Assembly: GCF_030010625.1 (NCBI RefSeq)
Contig: NZ_JASCXN010000038.1
Span: forward strand, 1-64,000
Length of the DNA stretch: 64,000 bases
Reading direction: 5' to 3'
Source of the DNA: Streptomyces sp. CC208A
Lineage (GTDB): Bacteria; Actinomycetota; Actinomycetes; Streptomycetales; Streptomycetaceae
Below, in pieces: positions 1 through 8,530 of this stretch; position 1 is the stretch's first letter; each line of letters starts with the position of its first letter. The translations under genes were made by a program, and so were the position numbers. The notes under the pieces are model-generated. The model saw nothing but the letters and a program-made list of their open reading frames with translations. It did no database searches and was not told the DNA's origin.

Positions 1-855
1 CGATCACCGACAGGCAGGTGGTCGGGGTGGCGTGGGCCGGGTCGAGGGCGTTGGCGACCTCGTGGAAGGCGACCCGGTCCACCGTGCCGATGGCCACGTG
101 CTCGGAGAGGTCGAGGGCGCACTTGTCCTGGATGAGGACGTTGGTGACGTTCGGCCCCGTGAGGAACTGGGAGCGGTACGGGGTGACGACCTCGTCGTAC
201 TTGGTCGCGATGACGTGGTAGCGGACGCCGGGCACGGTGTCGCCGCCCTCGTTGAGCTTCGTGAGGAAGGCGGAGCCCGCGATCTGGTCGGCGAGGCCCG
301 GCGTGGCGGAGCTGATGAGGTCCTCGGCGCCGGGGAAGTACGGCAGCAGCCTCGTGAGGCCGAGGAGGGTGGTGCCGTGGTTGTCGGGGGCGATGCCGAC
401 GAGCGCGTTCACCTTCTCGGCCCCGCCGAGGAACTTGAGGTACCAGCGGGGCATCATGCCGCCCTGCGAGTGTCCGACGAGGTCGGCCTCGGGGGCGCCG
501 GTGGCGGCGAGGACCCTGTCGACGAAGGCGTCGAGCTGTCCCGCGGACTTCTCGATGGGGCCGAGGCCGTGGAAGAAGGGCACGTTCGGCAGTTGCCCGT
601 AGTCGAGCGAGTAGACGCAGTAGCCGCGGTTCACCAGGTAGGGGGCGAGGGCGAGCCAGTTGTCGACGGAGTTCCCGAGGGTTCCGTGGACGAGGACGAC
701 CGGACGCGGGTGGGCGGCGGAGGGCTTGCAGGTCCAGTCGTTCCAGCCACGGCTGGGGGCTGCGGCCTGGGCGGCGGCGGTGGGGGCGAGGACGGCGGCG
801 ACGGTCAGGAGCAGGACGGACAGCGCTCTGGTCAGGTGTTTCCAGGGCAGCATCG
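1..855 (-). CDS. Secreted lipase/esterase, alpha/beta hydrolase (class 2 lipase family), 3' end outside window
   Basis: The protein starts at the ATG at 855 and runs off the window start, so its C-terminus is missing. It opens with an export signal (MLPWKHLTRALSVLLLTVAA, then an Ala-rich cleavage region ending near AQAA). After that come the oxyanion strand motif VVLVHGTLG, a conserved NW, and the nucleophile elbow GHSQGG. A DNHGTTL segment later is typical of Streptomyces class 2 lipases, which cleave acylglycerols or other esters outside the cell. The catalytic Asp and His probably lie near or past the cut. It has its own upstream region and no operon partner is visible. The family call is strong; substrate is unknown. 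Confidence 0.85.
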
Positions 856-936
856 GACGATCTCCTTGCGGCTCAAGGGGATGGTGGGGGTGCTGTGCCC
901 TGTGGCCCGGACCACAAGTGGGGATGGTTCTCCGCC

Positions 937-973
937 AAGTTACGCACGGGTGTTACCGGCTGGGAAGTTACGC
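937..973. repeat. Direct repeat AAGTTACGC upstream of the lipase
   Basis: The 9-mer AAGTTACGC occurs at 937-945 and again at 965-973, 28 bp apart, on the upstream side of the lipase start at 855. The second copy continues into GTCGGTAA, so on the minus strand the sequence reads TTACCGACGCGTAACTT, an imperfect TTAC/GTAA dyad. It could be a regulator site for lipid use, but no regulator is adjacent. Confidence 0.3.
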
Positions 974-1119
974 GTCGGTAAAAACTGAGCGCGTCGTCGC
1001 TCCCCGGCGCACGCCCCCCGTCTCTCCCCCGGTACGCACCTCTCCCCCGGCGCTCCGCCCGTCCTCCGTTCGGCCCCTTCCCGCCTGCGGGGGCGCACCC
1101 CGCCCCGGAGCCTGGGGGC

Positions 1120-2157
1120 ATGAGTCTCGTCGACGAACTGAAAAGCGCCGTCACCCCCCGAGCCGCCCTGCTCGTCGTCGGGGTCTTCGCCCTCCAGCTC
1201 CTCTTCATCACCTCGTACGTCGGAGCCCTGCACAACCCGAAGCCGTCGGAGGTGCCCTTCGGCGTGGTCGCGCCCCCGCAGGTGGCCGACGGCCTGGTGG
1301 ACCGACTGGAGCAGCTGCCCGGCGACCCGCTCGACCCGCGGCCGGTCGCCGACGCGGACGAGGCCAGGGACATGGTCCTGAACCGGGAGATCGACGGGGC
1401 CCTGATCGTGAACCCGGCGGGCCGCACCGACACCCTGCTCGTCGCCTCCGGCGGCGGCACCGTGCTCTCCTCGGCCCTGGAGAAGATCTTCACCGAGGTG
1501 GAGGCGGCCCAGCAGCGGGAGGTGCGGACGGTCGACGTGGCCCCGGCCTCGCCGCAGGACTTCGACGGGCTCTCGGCCTTCTACCTGGTGGTCGGCTGGT
1601 GCGTCGGCGGCTACATCTGCGCCGCGATCCTCGCCATCAGCGCCGGTTCACGGCCCGCCAACCGCGAGCGGGCGGTCATCCGGCTCGGCGTCCTCGCGCT
1701 CTACTCCGCCCTCGGCGGCCTCGGCGGCGCGGTGATCGTCGGCCCGGTCCTGGGCGCGCTGCCCGGCTCCGTCGCGGCCCTGTGGGGACTCGGCGCCCTG
1801 GTCGTCTTCGCGGTCGGGGCGGCGACCCTCGCGCTCCAGTCGGTCTTCGGGATCGTCGGCATCGGTCTGGCGATCCTGCTCGTGGTCGTCCTGGGCAACC
1901 CGAGCGCCGGCGGCGCCTTCCCCGCGCCGATGCTGCCACCGTTCTGGAAGGCGATCGGCCCGGCCCTGCCGCCGGGCGCGGGCACCTGGGCGGCGCGCTC
2001 GATCGCGTACTTCAAGGGCAACGACATGACCGCCTCGATGCTGGTGCTCTCCGCCTGGGCGGTGGTCGGCGCCGCGGTGACGCTGGTGACGGCCTCGCTG
2101 AAGCGGACGCCGGAGGGCGAGCCGATCGCGGCGGAGGTGGACGGGGCCAGGGTCTGA
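1120..2157 (+). CDS. Multi-spanning membrane protein, DUF3533-like (ABC-2/YhgE-related architecture)
   Basis: The 345-residue protein has one N-terminal membrane segment (about residues 16-37), an extracytoplasmic domain of about 110 residues, then five or so membrane segments from about residue 150 to the C-terminus. This N-TM/large loop/TM bundle layout is shared by DUF3533 and YhgE/Pip proteins, which are ABC-2 permease relatives without an ATPase of their own. No ATPase gene is adjacent. Role unknown. The ATG follows a GGAG/GGGGG-rich stretch. The gene stands alone and meets the convergent protease gene at a shared terminator. Confidence 0.65.
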   Translation: MSLVDELKSAVTPRAALLVVGVFALQLLFITSYVGALHNPKPSEVPFGVVAPPQVADGLVDRLEQLPGDPLDPRPVADADEARDMVLNREIDGALIVNPAGRTDTLLVASGGGTVLSSALEKIFTEVEAAQQREVRTVDVAPASPQDFDGLSAFYLVVGWCVGGYICAAILAISAGSRPANRERAVIRLGVLALYSALGGLGGAVIVGPVLGALPGSVAALWGLGALVVFAVGAATLALQSVFGIVGIGLAILLVVVLGNPSAGGAFPAPMLPPFWKAIGPALPPGAGTWAARSIAYFKGNDMTASMLVLSAWAVVGAAVTLVTASLKRTPEGEPIAAEVDGARV

Positions 2158-2168
2158 ACCGGCGTACG

Positions 2169-2198
2169 CGTGGGGCCCCGCCGCGGCGGGGCCCCACG
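2169..2198. terminator. Bidirectional hairpin terminator
   Basis: A perfect 14-bp stem (CGTGGGGCCCCGCC at 2169-2182 against its complement at 2185-2198) with a 2-nt loop lies between the convergent stops at 2157 and 2211. No T-run follows, as is usual in Streptomyces. Confidence 0.8.
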
Positions 2199-2210
2199 TC
2201 GTTCCGGAGA

Positions 2211-3065
2211 TCAGTACAGGGAGACCTTGTACTTGGCCAGGGCCTCCGGCACCGGCTGGTAGAAGGTGACGCCGCCGGTCGAGCAGTTGCCGCTGCCGCC
2301 GGAGGTGAGGCCGAGCGCCTTGGTGCCGTCGTAGAGCGCGCCGCCGGAGTCGCCCGGCTCGGCGCAGACGTTGGTCTGGATCATGCCGCGCACGGTGCCG
2401 CCGCCGGAGTAGTGCACGGTGGCGTTCAGGCCGGTGACGGTGCCGCTGCGGGTGCCGGTGGTGGAGCCGGACCGCTTGACCGGCTCGCCGACGTAGGCGT
2501 CGGCAGCGGTGAAGCCGCCGGTGTGGGAGAGCGAGGTGTTGTCGTAGCGGACCAGGGCGTAGTCGTTGCCCGGGAAGCTGGAGCCGACGGTGGCGCCGAT
2601 CAGGGTGGACTGGGCGGAGTTGGCGTACCAGGTCTTCACCACGTCGCCGCAGTGGCCCGCGGTGAGGAAGTAGTACGTGCTGCCGCTGCGGACGTTGAAG
2701 CCGAGCGAACAGCGGTAGCCGCTGCCGTAGATGGCGTCGCCCGGGCCGAGGAGGGGCTTGAAGACACCGGGGGTGCGCTGGACGCGCAGGGCCCCGGCGT
2801 CGGCGCCGGCCGCCGCGCGGAGCTTGGCGAGACCCGCTTCGGTGACGGTGGAGTCGGCGGTGACGACGAGCCGGCCGGCGGCCTTGTCGACGTACCAGGC
2901 GGTGCCGCCGACGCCGGCGGCGTCGACCGCGCTCTCGGCGCGGGCCAGCTGGGCGGCCGAGGCCGGTCCGGGGCTCGGGGCGGCCTGGGCTCCGGGGAGT
3001 CCGAGGGCGGTGACGGCCGCGAGTCCGGCGGCGACGGCGAGCAGACGGGTGCGCTTGATCCTCAC
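2211..3065 (-). CDS. Streptogrisin-like secreted serine protease (S1 family)
   Basis: The product is a 284-residue preproprotease. A signal peptide (about residues 1-29, ending AQA) and a short propeptide (about 30-110) precede a mature chymotrypsin-fold domain of about 175 residues. The triad is visible: His138 in TAGHC, Asp168 in GNDYALV, and Ser240 in GDSGG. Cys119/Cys139 and Cys234/Cys261 fit the two conserved disulfides. Size and short propeptide match streptogrisin A/B-type enzymes, which degrade extracellular protein after self-removal of the propeptide. I chose the GTG at 3065 because GAGGAG sits just upstream and the signal peptide begins there; the open frame extends further upstream without signal character. 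Confidence 0.9.
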   Translation of the reverse strand: MRIKRTRLLAVAAGLAAVTALGLPGAQAAPSPGPASAAQLARAESAVDAAGVGGTAWYVDKAAGRLVVTADSTVTEAGLAKLRAAAGADAGALRVQRTPGVFKPLLGPGDAIYGSGYRCSLGFNVRSGSTYYFLTAGHCGDVVKTWYANSAQSTLIGATVGSSFPGNDYALVRYDNTSLSHTGGFTAADAYVGEPVKRSGSTTGTRSGTVTGLNATVHYSGGGTVRGMIQTNVCAEPGDSGGALYDGTKALGLTSGGSGNCSTGGVTFYQPVPEALAKYKVSLY

Positions 3066-3294
3066 TGTGCTCCTCACATCCTTCTGGGGGGGAAAAGCGG
3101 AGGGGGCCCGGGGGGTGAAAGGCCCGTGAGGCGCCATCAGGTGACGTGTCCCTGACATCCACCGCCAGCGATGGTGCCGCCTTCCGGCCACGGGCACAAG
3201 ACCGCCTCGCACGGCACGGGACCGCCGGACCCGCGGGTGCCCCCGCCCGCACCGGCCGGGGGCACCCGTCGTCCGAAAGCCGGAAGACCCCCGG

Positions 3295-4119
3295 TCAGGC
3301 GGTCAGCACCCGTCGCTCCCCCGCCTCCACGGCGAGGTCGAGGGTGTTCCCCGGCGGCGGGAAGGGGCAGATGAAGTGGTCCACGAAGGCGCAGGGCGGC
3401 AGCAGCGCCCGGTTGAGGTCCACCGTCACCGAGCCGTCCGCCGCCGGCGCCGCCGGACGCAGGAAACGGAAGCGGAAGGTGGACCGCCCGCTGGTGGCGT
3501 CCGCGAAGACCGCCCACAGCGAACCGTCCGCCTCCACCGCCACCTGGAGCGTGTGCGCCCGCCCGTCGAGCTCGAAGGACACCTCGCCGGAGAGCCCGAG
3601 CCCGCGCTCCTTGCCGTCCGCGTTCCGCACCCGGACGCTGCGTGTCCCCTCGTACGGCCGGTGGACCCCCGGCACCACCCAGCGCGGGTCGTACGGCGTG
3701 GCCTCGATGCCCCGGAAGGCCCGCCGCGCCGCCGATCCGGGGTCGAAGTCCCTTACCGCCCACAGCCCTTCGCGGCGCATCACCACGATCCGGCGGCCCG
3801 CCGACTCGACCCGGGACTCGTGGATCGGCCCGTGGTCGGCGGTGAGCCGGACGGTCCCGGCGAAGGGCTTGCCGTCGACGGTGATCCCCTCGTCGGCGCC
3901 CGCCGTCAGGACCACCTCGTCGCCGTCCTCCCGCCACTCCCCCGGCAGGTCCGGCAGACGGCCGTCGGGGAAGTCCGCGAGCCAGTGGGTGCCGGTGAGG
4001 GAGAGCGGGCCGTACGAGGAGGCCACCGCCGCCTCGCGCTGCTCGTGCCAGTGCCGCCAGTCCGCGCGGGGGTCGGTCTCCGTACCGCCGGGGCCTCGGC
4101 TGTCGTGGGTGTCGCTCAT
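3295..4119 (-). CDS. DUF1684 domain protein
   Basis: The 274-residue soluble protein contains the DUF1684 signature: an N-terminal WRxWHEQREAAV region, a GTHWL segment, and the C-terminal run LLPPCAFVDHFICPFPPPGN with conserved Asn-Arg-Ala and Cys positions. The biochemical function of the family is not established. It starts at the ATG at 4119. It stands apart from the upstream Cys-rich gene by about 100 bp and is not obviously coupled to it. No signal peptide is seen, so it is probably cytoplasmic. Confidence 0.8.
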   Translation of the reverse strand: MSDTHDSRGPGGTETDPRADWRHWHEQREAAVASSYGPLSLTGTHWLADFPDGRLPDLPGEWREDGDEVVLTAGADEGITVDGKPFAGTVRLTADHGPIHESRVESAGRRIVVMRREGLWAVRDFDPGSAARRAFRGIEATPYDPRWVVPGVHRPYEGTRSVRVRNADGKERGLGLSGEVSFELDGRAHTLQVAVEADGSLWAVFADATSGRSTFRFRFLRPAAPAADGSVTVDLNRALLPPCAFVDHFICPFPPPGNTLDLAVEAGERRVLTA

Positions 4120-4217
4120 GGTGTTCCACCTTTCCACACCGGCACCGGAAGGCCGGGGTGCGGGCGGGGCGTCGTGGCGGGGTACTCCGTACGGAAGACA
4201 CCGGACCCGACGGGGCG

Positions 4218-5453
4218 TCAGCAGCCGTCGCAGGGACAGCAGCAGCAGTCGCAGCCGCCGCAGTCGCAGCCATTGCAGTTGCAGCAGTCGCCCTTGTGGC
4301 AGCAGCCCTCGCGCTTCTTCCGGGACCAGGGCCCCTCGTACTTCTCGGCGCAGCAGATCCGGCAGGTACAGAACAGCCAGGTGAACATGGCACAACCGGC
4401 GAGGAAGCCGCGCGGCTTGGGGGCCTTCGGCGCCCCCTCGCCGAACTGCGGCGGCAGCCCGCCGCCGGGGCCGCCCGGCCCGCCCGCGCCGCCACCGTAC
4501 GGATTCCCGCTCCCGCCCCCGTAGGGGCCGTGCGCCCCGGGCCCCCCGTTCGCGTACGGGTTCCCCTGCGCGGGGCCCGGCGTGCCGTGGGAGCAGGTCG
4601 TGGTGCCGAAGGCGCGGTCCACCGAGGCGCGCAGTTCGTGGGCGAGCAGCTGGTGGACGAGCTTGCCGTCGGTGAACTCGGCGTCCCGCAGGGCCAGCCG
4701 GATGCCGTGCAGGGCGTCGTCGGCGAGGCGGCGGGCCTCCTCGCGGGAGGTGCCGGTGGCGGTGAGCGGGTTCCAGGCGCCGGCCTCCGCGTCGGCGGCC
4801 TGGTCCTCGACGGCGTCGAGGAGGTGGGCGAGGCGGCCGAAGAGCCGGCCCGCCTCGGCGAGCGGTTCGGCGTTCCCCGGCCGGCCGGCGAGGAGCGCGG
4901 TGTGCGCGAAGGCCGCGGCGGTGGCGGTCTCGGTGGGTTCGGTGACGACGAGGAGCGGGGTGCCGGGCCCGGCGAGGGCCTCGATCCCGGTCTGGCGGTC
5001 GACGGCGTCGACGAGGACGGCGGTGTCGAAGCCGACCGCGTGGCCCGCCCGGGCGCCGGCCCGGTCCCAGGAGCGGGCGACCCGGCGGGCCGCGGCGGCG
5101 ACCGGCCGGCGGGCGAGGAGGCCGTCGCGGTCGGCGACGTGGTCGCGGACCTTGGCCGAGGCGAGGACGAGCGAGACCGCGGCGGCGAGCCGGGCGCCCT
5201 CGCCGCGGGCGACGGGCGCGGTGCGCATGGCGCGCAGCGGGCAGGGGCCGGCGGTGCGCCGTCCCGCGCCGGTGACGCCGGTCTGAGCCTCCGTCAGGAC
5301 GGAGACGATGAGCCCGTCGTAGTTGGTGACGATCCGGGCGAACTGGCCGTGGTCGGCGCGGAGTGCCAGGCACAGTCCGCAGAGATGGGCCATCCACTGG
5401 GTCTTGAGACCGTCGGTGAGCCGGTGCGTGCAGGGTCTGACGATTCCGAACAT
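4218..5453 (-). CDS. DUF5685-like protein with Cys-rich C-terminal tail
   Basis: The 411-residue protein starts MFGIVRPCTHRL. Its N-terminal region has spaced cysteines (CTHRL, CGLC, GPCPLR), followed by an alpha-helical Ala-rich body to about residue 300. A Gly/Pro/Tyr/Asn-rich linker (about 305-350) leads to a tail with 19 Cys in the last 58 or so residues, many as CC, CxC and CxxC. The layout matches a widespread actinobacterial family of unknown function that I know as DUF5685. The tail looks suited to binding metal clusters or to lipid or thioether modification, but no modification enzyme is adjacent. I used the ATG at 5453, since the family conserves this N-terminus. Confidence 0.65.
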   Translation of the reverse strand: MFGIVRPCTHRLTDGLKTQWMAHLCGLCLALRADHGQFARIVTNYDGLIVSVLTEAQTGVTGAGRRTAGPCPLRAMRTAPVARGEGARLAAAVSLVLASAKVRDHVADRDGLLARRPVAAAARRVARSWDRAGARAGHAVGFDTAVLVDAVDRQTGIEALAGPGTPLLVVTEPTETATAAAFAHTALLAGRPGNAEPLAEAGRLFGRLAHLLDAVEDQAADAEAGAWNPLTATGTSREEARRLADDALHGIRLALRDAEFTDGKLVHQLLAHELRASVDRAFGTTTCSHGTPGPAQGNPYANGGPGAHGPYGGGSGNPYGGGAGGPGGPGGGLPPQFGEGAPKAPKPRGFLAGCAMFTWLFCTCRICCAEKYEGPWSRKKREGCCHKGDCCNCNGCDCGGCDCCCCPCDGC

Positions 5454-5834
5454 TTCCGTTCCCCCGTGGCGCGGTGCGAGAGCGTGCCGCGCGCGGAGCG
5501 CACGACAGGCCGCACGGAACGTTCCCGGGGGTGTCCCCCGGGGAATCGCCGAACGGCCTCGCGGCATCGTAGCGAGGGCCTGTTCACCCGTACGCGCCCG
5601 ACATCACCCTTCCAGACCGACTTTCATATTTTCAGCAACATGGCCCTCCGTCAGGCCCCGCATACCCCAAGTTTCCTGACGAATCGCCAGAAAACGGCCC
5701 TCACGTTCTGCACCAGTACCGTCACGAATCCCCTGTGCGGCGCCTATCCACTTGGCGCGCGATCCGCATCATGGACGACGATAGGGATTGCGGAACCACA
5801 AGTGACCGCAGTGACCGCGTGAAAGGAGGCGTCC
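5454..5834. other. Divergent intergenic region with an inverted repeat
   Basis: This 381-bp gap separates the divergently read DUF5685-like and SepF-like genes and should hold both promoters. The only structure seen is an inverted repeat at about 5522-5545 (TTCCCGGGGG, TGT loop, CCCCCGGGGAA), 70-90 bp upstream of the DUF5685-like start. It could act as an attenuator in that leader. The stretch 5600-5800 is noticeably less GC-rich. No gene was found. Confidence 0.5.
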
Positions 5835-6269
5835 ATGGGATCGGTGCGCAAGGCGAGTGCCTGGCTGGGACTCGTCGAGGACAACGACGAGCGTTACTAC
5901 GACGACGAGTACGCCGACGGTGCCGAGAGCGGAGACGCCTGGGTGACGGATCCCCGGGTCCGGGTCGCCACGGACACCGCCGAGGAACGGGGCCGCCGCA
6001 TCGCCACCGTCTCGCCGGACGGCTTCCGGGACGCCCGGAGCATCGGCGAGCTCTTCCGGGACGGTGTCCCGGTGATCGTGAACCTGACCGCCATGGAGCC
6101 GAACGACGCCAAGCGGGTCGTCGACTTCGCCGCCGGTCTCGCCTTCGGGCTGCGCGGCTCGATCGAGCGCGTCGCGACCCGGGTCTTCCTGCTGACCCCG
6201 GCCGACACGGAGATCGTCAGCGGTGAGTCCGGCCGCCGTCGGCAGGACGGTTTCTTCAACCAGAGCTGA
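5835..6269 (+). CDS. SepF-like cell-division protein (paralog outside the division cluster)
   Basis: The 144-residue protein has an N-terminal amphipathic segment (MGSVRKASAWLGL) typical of the SepF membrane anchor. An acidic, Tyr-rich linker and the SepF core (about residues 50-130: RDARSIGELFRDGVPVIVNL, NDAKRVVDFAAGL) follow. SepF proteins tether FtsZ to the membrane. The surroundings contain no other division genes, so this is probably one of the SepF-like paralogs known in Streptomyces rather than the SepF of the dcw cluster. The ribosome site AAAGGAGG is near-perfect. Confidence 0.85.
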   Translation: MGSVRKASAWLGLVEDNDERYYDDEYADGAESGDAWVTDPRVRVATDTAEERGRRIATVSPDGFRDARSIGELFRDGVPVIVNLTAMEPNDAKRVVDFAAGLAFGLRGSIERVATRVFLLTPADTEIVSGESGRRRQDGFFNQS

Positions 6270-6366
6270 CGCCCGGGCCCACGCGCGCGGCACCACCTGA
6301 ACCACCTTCGGCCCGGACCCGCCCTCGCGGCTCCGGGCCGGTCGCACGTCCGGAGGGGCGCGCCGC

Positions 6367-8121
6367 TCAGCGGGTCCTGGCGGCCCCGCCGCTCACCGTC
6401 TCCGCCGGACCGGCGCACGGCCCCGGCCCGTCCGGATCGGCCGGGGAGACGACCGACTGCCCGGGCACCCTGCCCGCCGCCGAAGCCGACGCTCCCCCGG
6501 CCACCGACGGAGCCGCCGCCGCGGCCTTCGCGGCCGCTTCCGCCGCGGCTTCCGCCTCCGCCTCCTCCACGGCCGCCTCGACGTCCACCGGCGACTCCAT
6601 CACCCGGGGCAGCCGGAGGGCCATCACGGCGCCCGTGACGAGCAGGCCCGCGCTCACGAAGAGCGTCAGGTGCAGTCCGTCGACGAAGGCGTGGCGCGCG
6701 GCCGTGTGCAGGGCCTGTCCTGCCGCGCCGCCGAGCCGGTCGGCCACCTGGTACGCCTCGCCGAGCGAGTTCGCCGCGGCGCCGCTCGCCTCCGCCGGCA
6801 CGCCGGGGACGTTCGCGAGACCGGGGGCGTACGCGGCGTTCATGACGCTGCCGAGGAGGGCGATGCCCATGCCCGCGCCGAGCTGGTACGAGGTCTCGCC
6901 GATCGCCGCCGCCCCGCCCGCGCTGCGCGGTGGCGCCTCGCTGAGCATCGACTCGTACGCCGAGAAGAGGGTCGTCTGGAGGCCGAAGCCGAGCAGGACG
7001 AAGCCCCCGGTGAGCAGCAGCGGCCGGTCGTGCTGGCCCATGAGCGTGAGCAGCAGCACCGCTCCCGCGGTGAGCAGGAAGCCCCAGCCGACCATCCGCC
7101 GGGGGCCGATCCTGCGCAGGGTGTACGAGCCGGTGGCGCCGGCCGCCATGGCGGCGAAGGTGAGCGGGAGGAGCCGGAGCCCGGTCTCCAGGGGGCTGAG
7201 CCCGAGGACCAGCTGAAGGTACTGGACGGCGATGAGCTCCAGGCCGACGAGGGCCAGCATGGCGAGGACGATGCAGCCGACGGAGGTGGTGAAGGCGGGC
7301 CGGGAGAAGAGCCGCGTGTCGATGAGCGGGTGCGGCCTGCGCCGCTGGCGCCGGACGAAGAGGACGAGGAGCAGCGCCCCGGCGAGCAGCGGCCCCGCGG
7401 TGAGCGCGGAGAGCGGCGGTTCGCCGGCGCCGACGCGCTTCACGCCGAGGACGCAGCCGAGGACGCCGGCCGCGGCCATCAGCGCGCCGAGGACGTCCCA
7501 GGGGCCTTCGGCTCCGCCCCGGGACTCGGGCAGCAGCCGGCGGGCGAGCGGCAGGATCAGCGCCATCAGCGGGATGTTGATGAGGAAGACGGAGCCCCAC
7601 CAGTAGTGCTCGACGAGGAAGCCGCCGAGCACGGGCCCGGTGGCGGCGCCGATCGCGGCGACCGCCGTCCAGATGCCGATGGCGGTGGCGCGCTCGCGCC
7701 GGTCCGGGAAGACGGTCCGGATGATGGAGAGGGTCGCCGGCATGATCATGGCGCCGCCGACGCCGAGCAGGGCGCGGGCCGCGATGAGGACCCAGGGCTC
7801 GGTGGCGAGGGCGGCGAGGGCCGAGGAGGCGCCGAAGAGGCCGTAGCCGAGGAGCAGCACCCGGCGGCGGCCGATCCGGTCGCCGAGGGTGCCGAAGAGG
7901 ATCAGCAGCGAGGCGCAGACCAGCGGGTAGGCGTCGACGATCCAGAGCAGCTCGGTGGCGCCGGGCCGCAGGTTCTCGGTGAGCGAGGGGACGGCGACGT
8001 GGAGGATGGTCGCGTCGAGGGCGACCAGCAGGAGGCTGACGCAGAGGACGACGAGGACGGCCCAGCGGTTGGCGCCGCCGTCGGCGCGCCGTCCTGCTCG
8101 GGCCGTGATCGTCCGCGACAT
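6367..8121 (-). CDS. MFS drug-efflux transporter, DHA2 (QacA/EmrB-type, 14 TM)
   Basis: The 584-residue protein has the proton-antiporter hallmarks: VALDATILHVAVPSL in TM1 (motif D1), GDRIGRRR in the loop after TM2 (motif A) and GPVLGGFLVEHYWWGSVFLINIP in TM5 (motif C, with the usual W and IP). About 14 membrane segments fit the DHA2 subfamily that exports cationic or hydrophobic drugs. An Ala/Glu-rich cytoplasmic tail of about 70 residues follows. The start ATG is preceded by GGAGGTAGGTAT. No adjacent TetR or MarR regulator is present, so its inducer is unknown. Confidence 0.88.
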   Translation of the reverse strand: MSRTITARAGRRADGGANRWAVLVVLCVSLLLVALDATILHVAVPSLTENLRPGATELLWIVDAYPLVCASLLILFGTLGDRIGRRRVLLLGYGLFGASSALAALATEPWVLIAARALLGVGGAMIMPATLSIIRTVFPDRRERATAIGIWTAVAAIGAATGPVLGGFLVEHYWWGSVFLINIPLMALILPLARRLLPESRGGAEGPWDVLGALMAAAGVLGCVLGVKRVGAGEPPLSALTAGPLLAGALLLVLFVRRQRRRPHPLIDTRLFSRPAFTTSVGCIVLAMLALVGLELIAVQYLQLVLGLSPLETGLRLLPLTFAAMAAGATGSYTLRRIGPRRMVGWGFLLTAGAVLLLTLMGQHDRPLLLTGGFVLLGFGLQTTLFSAYESMLSEAPPRSAGGAAAIGETSYQLGAGMGIALLGSVMNAAYAPGLANVPGVPAEASGAAANSLGEAYQVADRLGGAAGQALHTAARHAFVDGLHLTLFVSAGLLVTGAVMALRLPRVMESPVDVEAAVEEAEAEAAAEAAAKAAAAAPSVAGGASASAAGRVPGQSVVSPADPDGPGPCAGPAETVSGGAARTR

Positions 8122-8530
8122 ATACCTACCTCCAAGTGACGCTCTCGCGCTCGGCGGACGCCGCCGACCAGGGCTGATGTGCGCGGGGCGGCACGGCGAC
8201 GAGGGGCGAGTGAGCCGTCAGCGTACGCGAGTGCGGAGCCCGAGTGGGTGGCGCACCTCTCACCCCGGCGAGGCTCCGGGTGTGGCGTACGCCACTCCGC
8301 CCGGCCCGCGCGTCGCATGGAATTCCGCACGGACGGGTGTTTGAAGTAATTCCGTGCCATACAAACAGGCTTCCGGAATCACCTCCGGCGGCAATAGGGC
8401 GGAAGGTCATCGGATTTTCCGACGGGAGTCCGGAAAAGGCGGACGACCGAGACCCGTTCCACATCACATCGTCATCACGAAGGGTGCGGATCGCCCGGGG
8501 CGGCTACCCGCCCCCTGTAACGTCGATTGG
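8122..8530. other. Divergent intergenic region
   Basis: This 409-bp gap carries the upstream regions of the efflux pump (minus strand) and the PAP2 phosphatase (plus strand). Short open frames on both strands lack ribosome sites and family resemblance. No convincing operator palindrome or RNA element was recognised. Confidence 0.5.

Noticed and set aside
660..3155. Long plus-strand open frame of about 830 codons across the lipase leader, membrane protein and protease
   Set aside because: It is Arg/Gly/Pro/Ala-rich shadow coding produced by high GC; real genes on both strands cover it.
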